From Anas platyrhynchos (taxonomy: Eukaryota; Chordata; Aves; Anseriformes; Anatidae): DNA of 64,000 nucleotides. Made by a program: the position numbers and the translations under genes. Below the pieces are notes generated by a model. That model did no database searches. It was not told where the DNA came from and saw only the letters and a list, made by a program, of their open reading frames with translations. Location of the stretch: the NCBI RefSeq assembly GCF_047663525.1, contig NC_092606.1:3470501-3534500 (forward strand), read 5' to 3'. Shown in pieces: positions 60,175-64,000 of the stretch. Every line of letters starts with the position of its first letter. The stretch's first letter is position 1.

Positions 60175-64000
<3,826 letters not shown>

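Overview
This is vertebrate nuclear DNA, almost certainly from a bird. The genes have many small exons with GT/AG introns, the intergenic DNA is compact, and the window holds an intact pinopsin, the pineal photopigment gene that mammals lack. The pinopsin protein differs at many positions from the chicken protein as I remember it, so a non-chicken bird is likely (inference). RAD51C, TEX14 and DOC2B all have human orthologues on chromosome 17.

Layout, left to right. The first 134 bases hold the last coding exon of an unidentified + strand gene. RAD51C lies on the - strand (4929-22741). All nine coding exons could be placed, and exons 2-8 have the lengths I recall for the human exons. A CpG-rich bidirectional promoter of about 0.5 kb separates it from TEX14 on the + strand (23254-51102), for which 31 coding exons give a model of about 1535 aa. 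Past a 2 kb intergenic stretch come pinopsin on the - strand (54242-56514, five exons, 348 aa), a roughly 650 bp TA-rich low-complexity block, and the last five coding exons of DOC2B on the - strand (60175-62472), with the rest of that gene beyond the right edge.

The most striking find is inside TEX14 intron 1: three tandem, nearly identical U3 snoRNA genes on the + strand (24361-24575, 25331-25545, 26534-26748). Each has its own snRNA-type RNA polymerase II promoter: an inverted CCAAT box and an ATGCAAAT octamer about 205 bp upstream, and a conserved block at -61 to -51 in the PSE position. Each also has a 3'-box-like element 22-25 nt downstream. The long GC-rich open frames over this region are an artefact of composition and are not protein genes.

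Functionally the genes are a mix: homologous recombination (RAD51C), germ-cell intercellular bridges (TEX14), pre-rRNA processing (U3), pineal light sensing (pinopsin) and Ca2+-triggered exocytosis (DOC2B). RAD51C and TEX14 share a promoter region with an NRF-1-like palindrome, which would suit germ-line co-expression. Everything else is intron or intergenic DNA with simple repeats. I recognised no tRNA, CRISPR array, transposon or retroviral gene.
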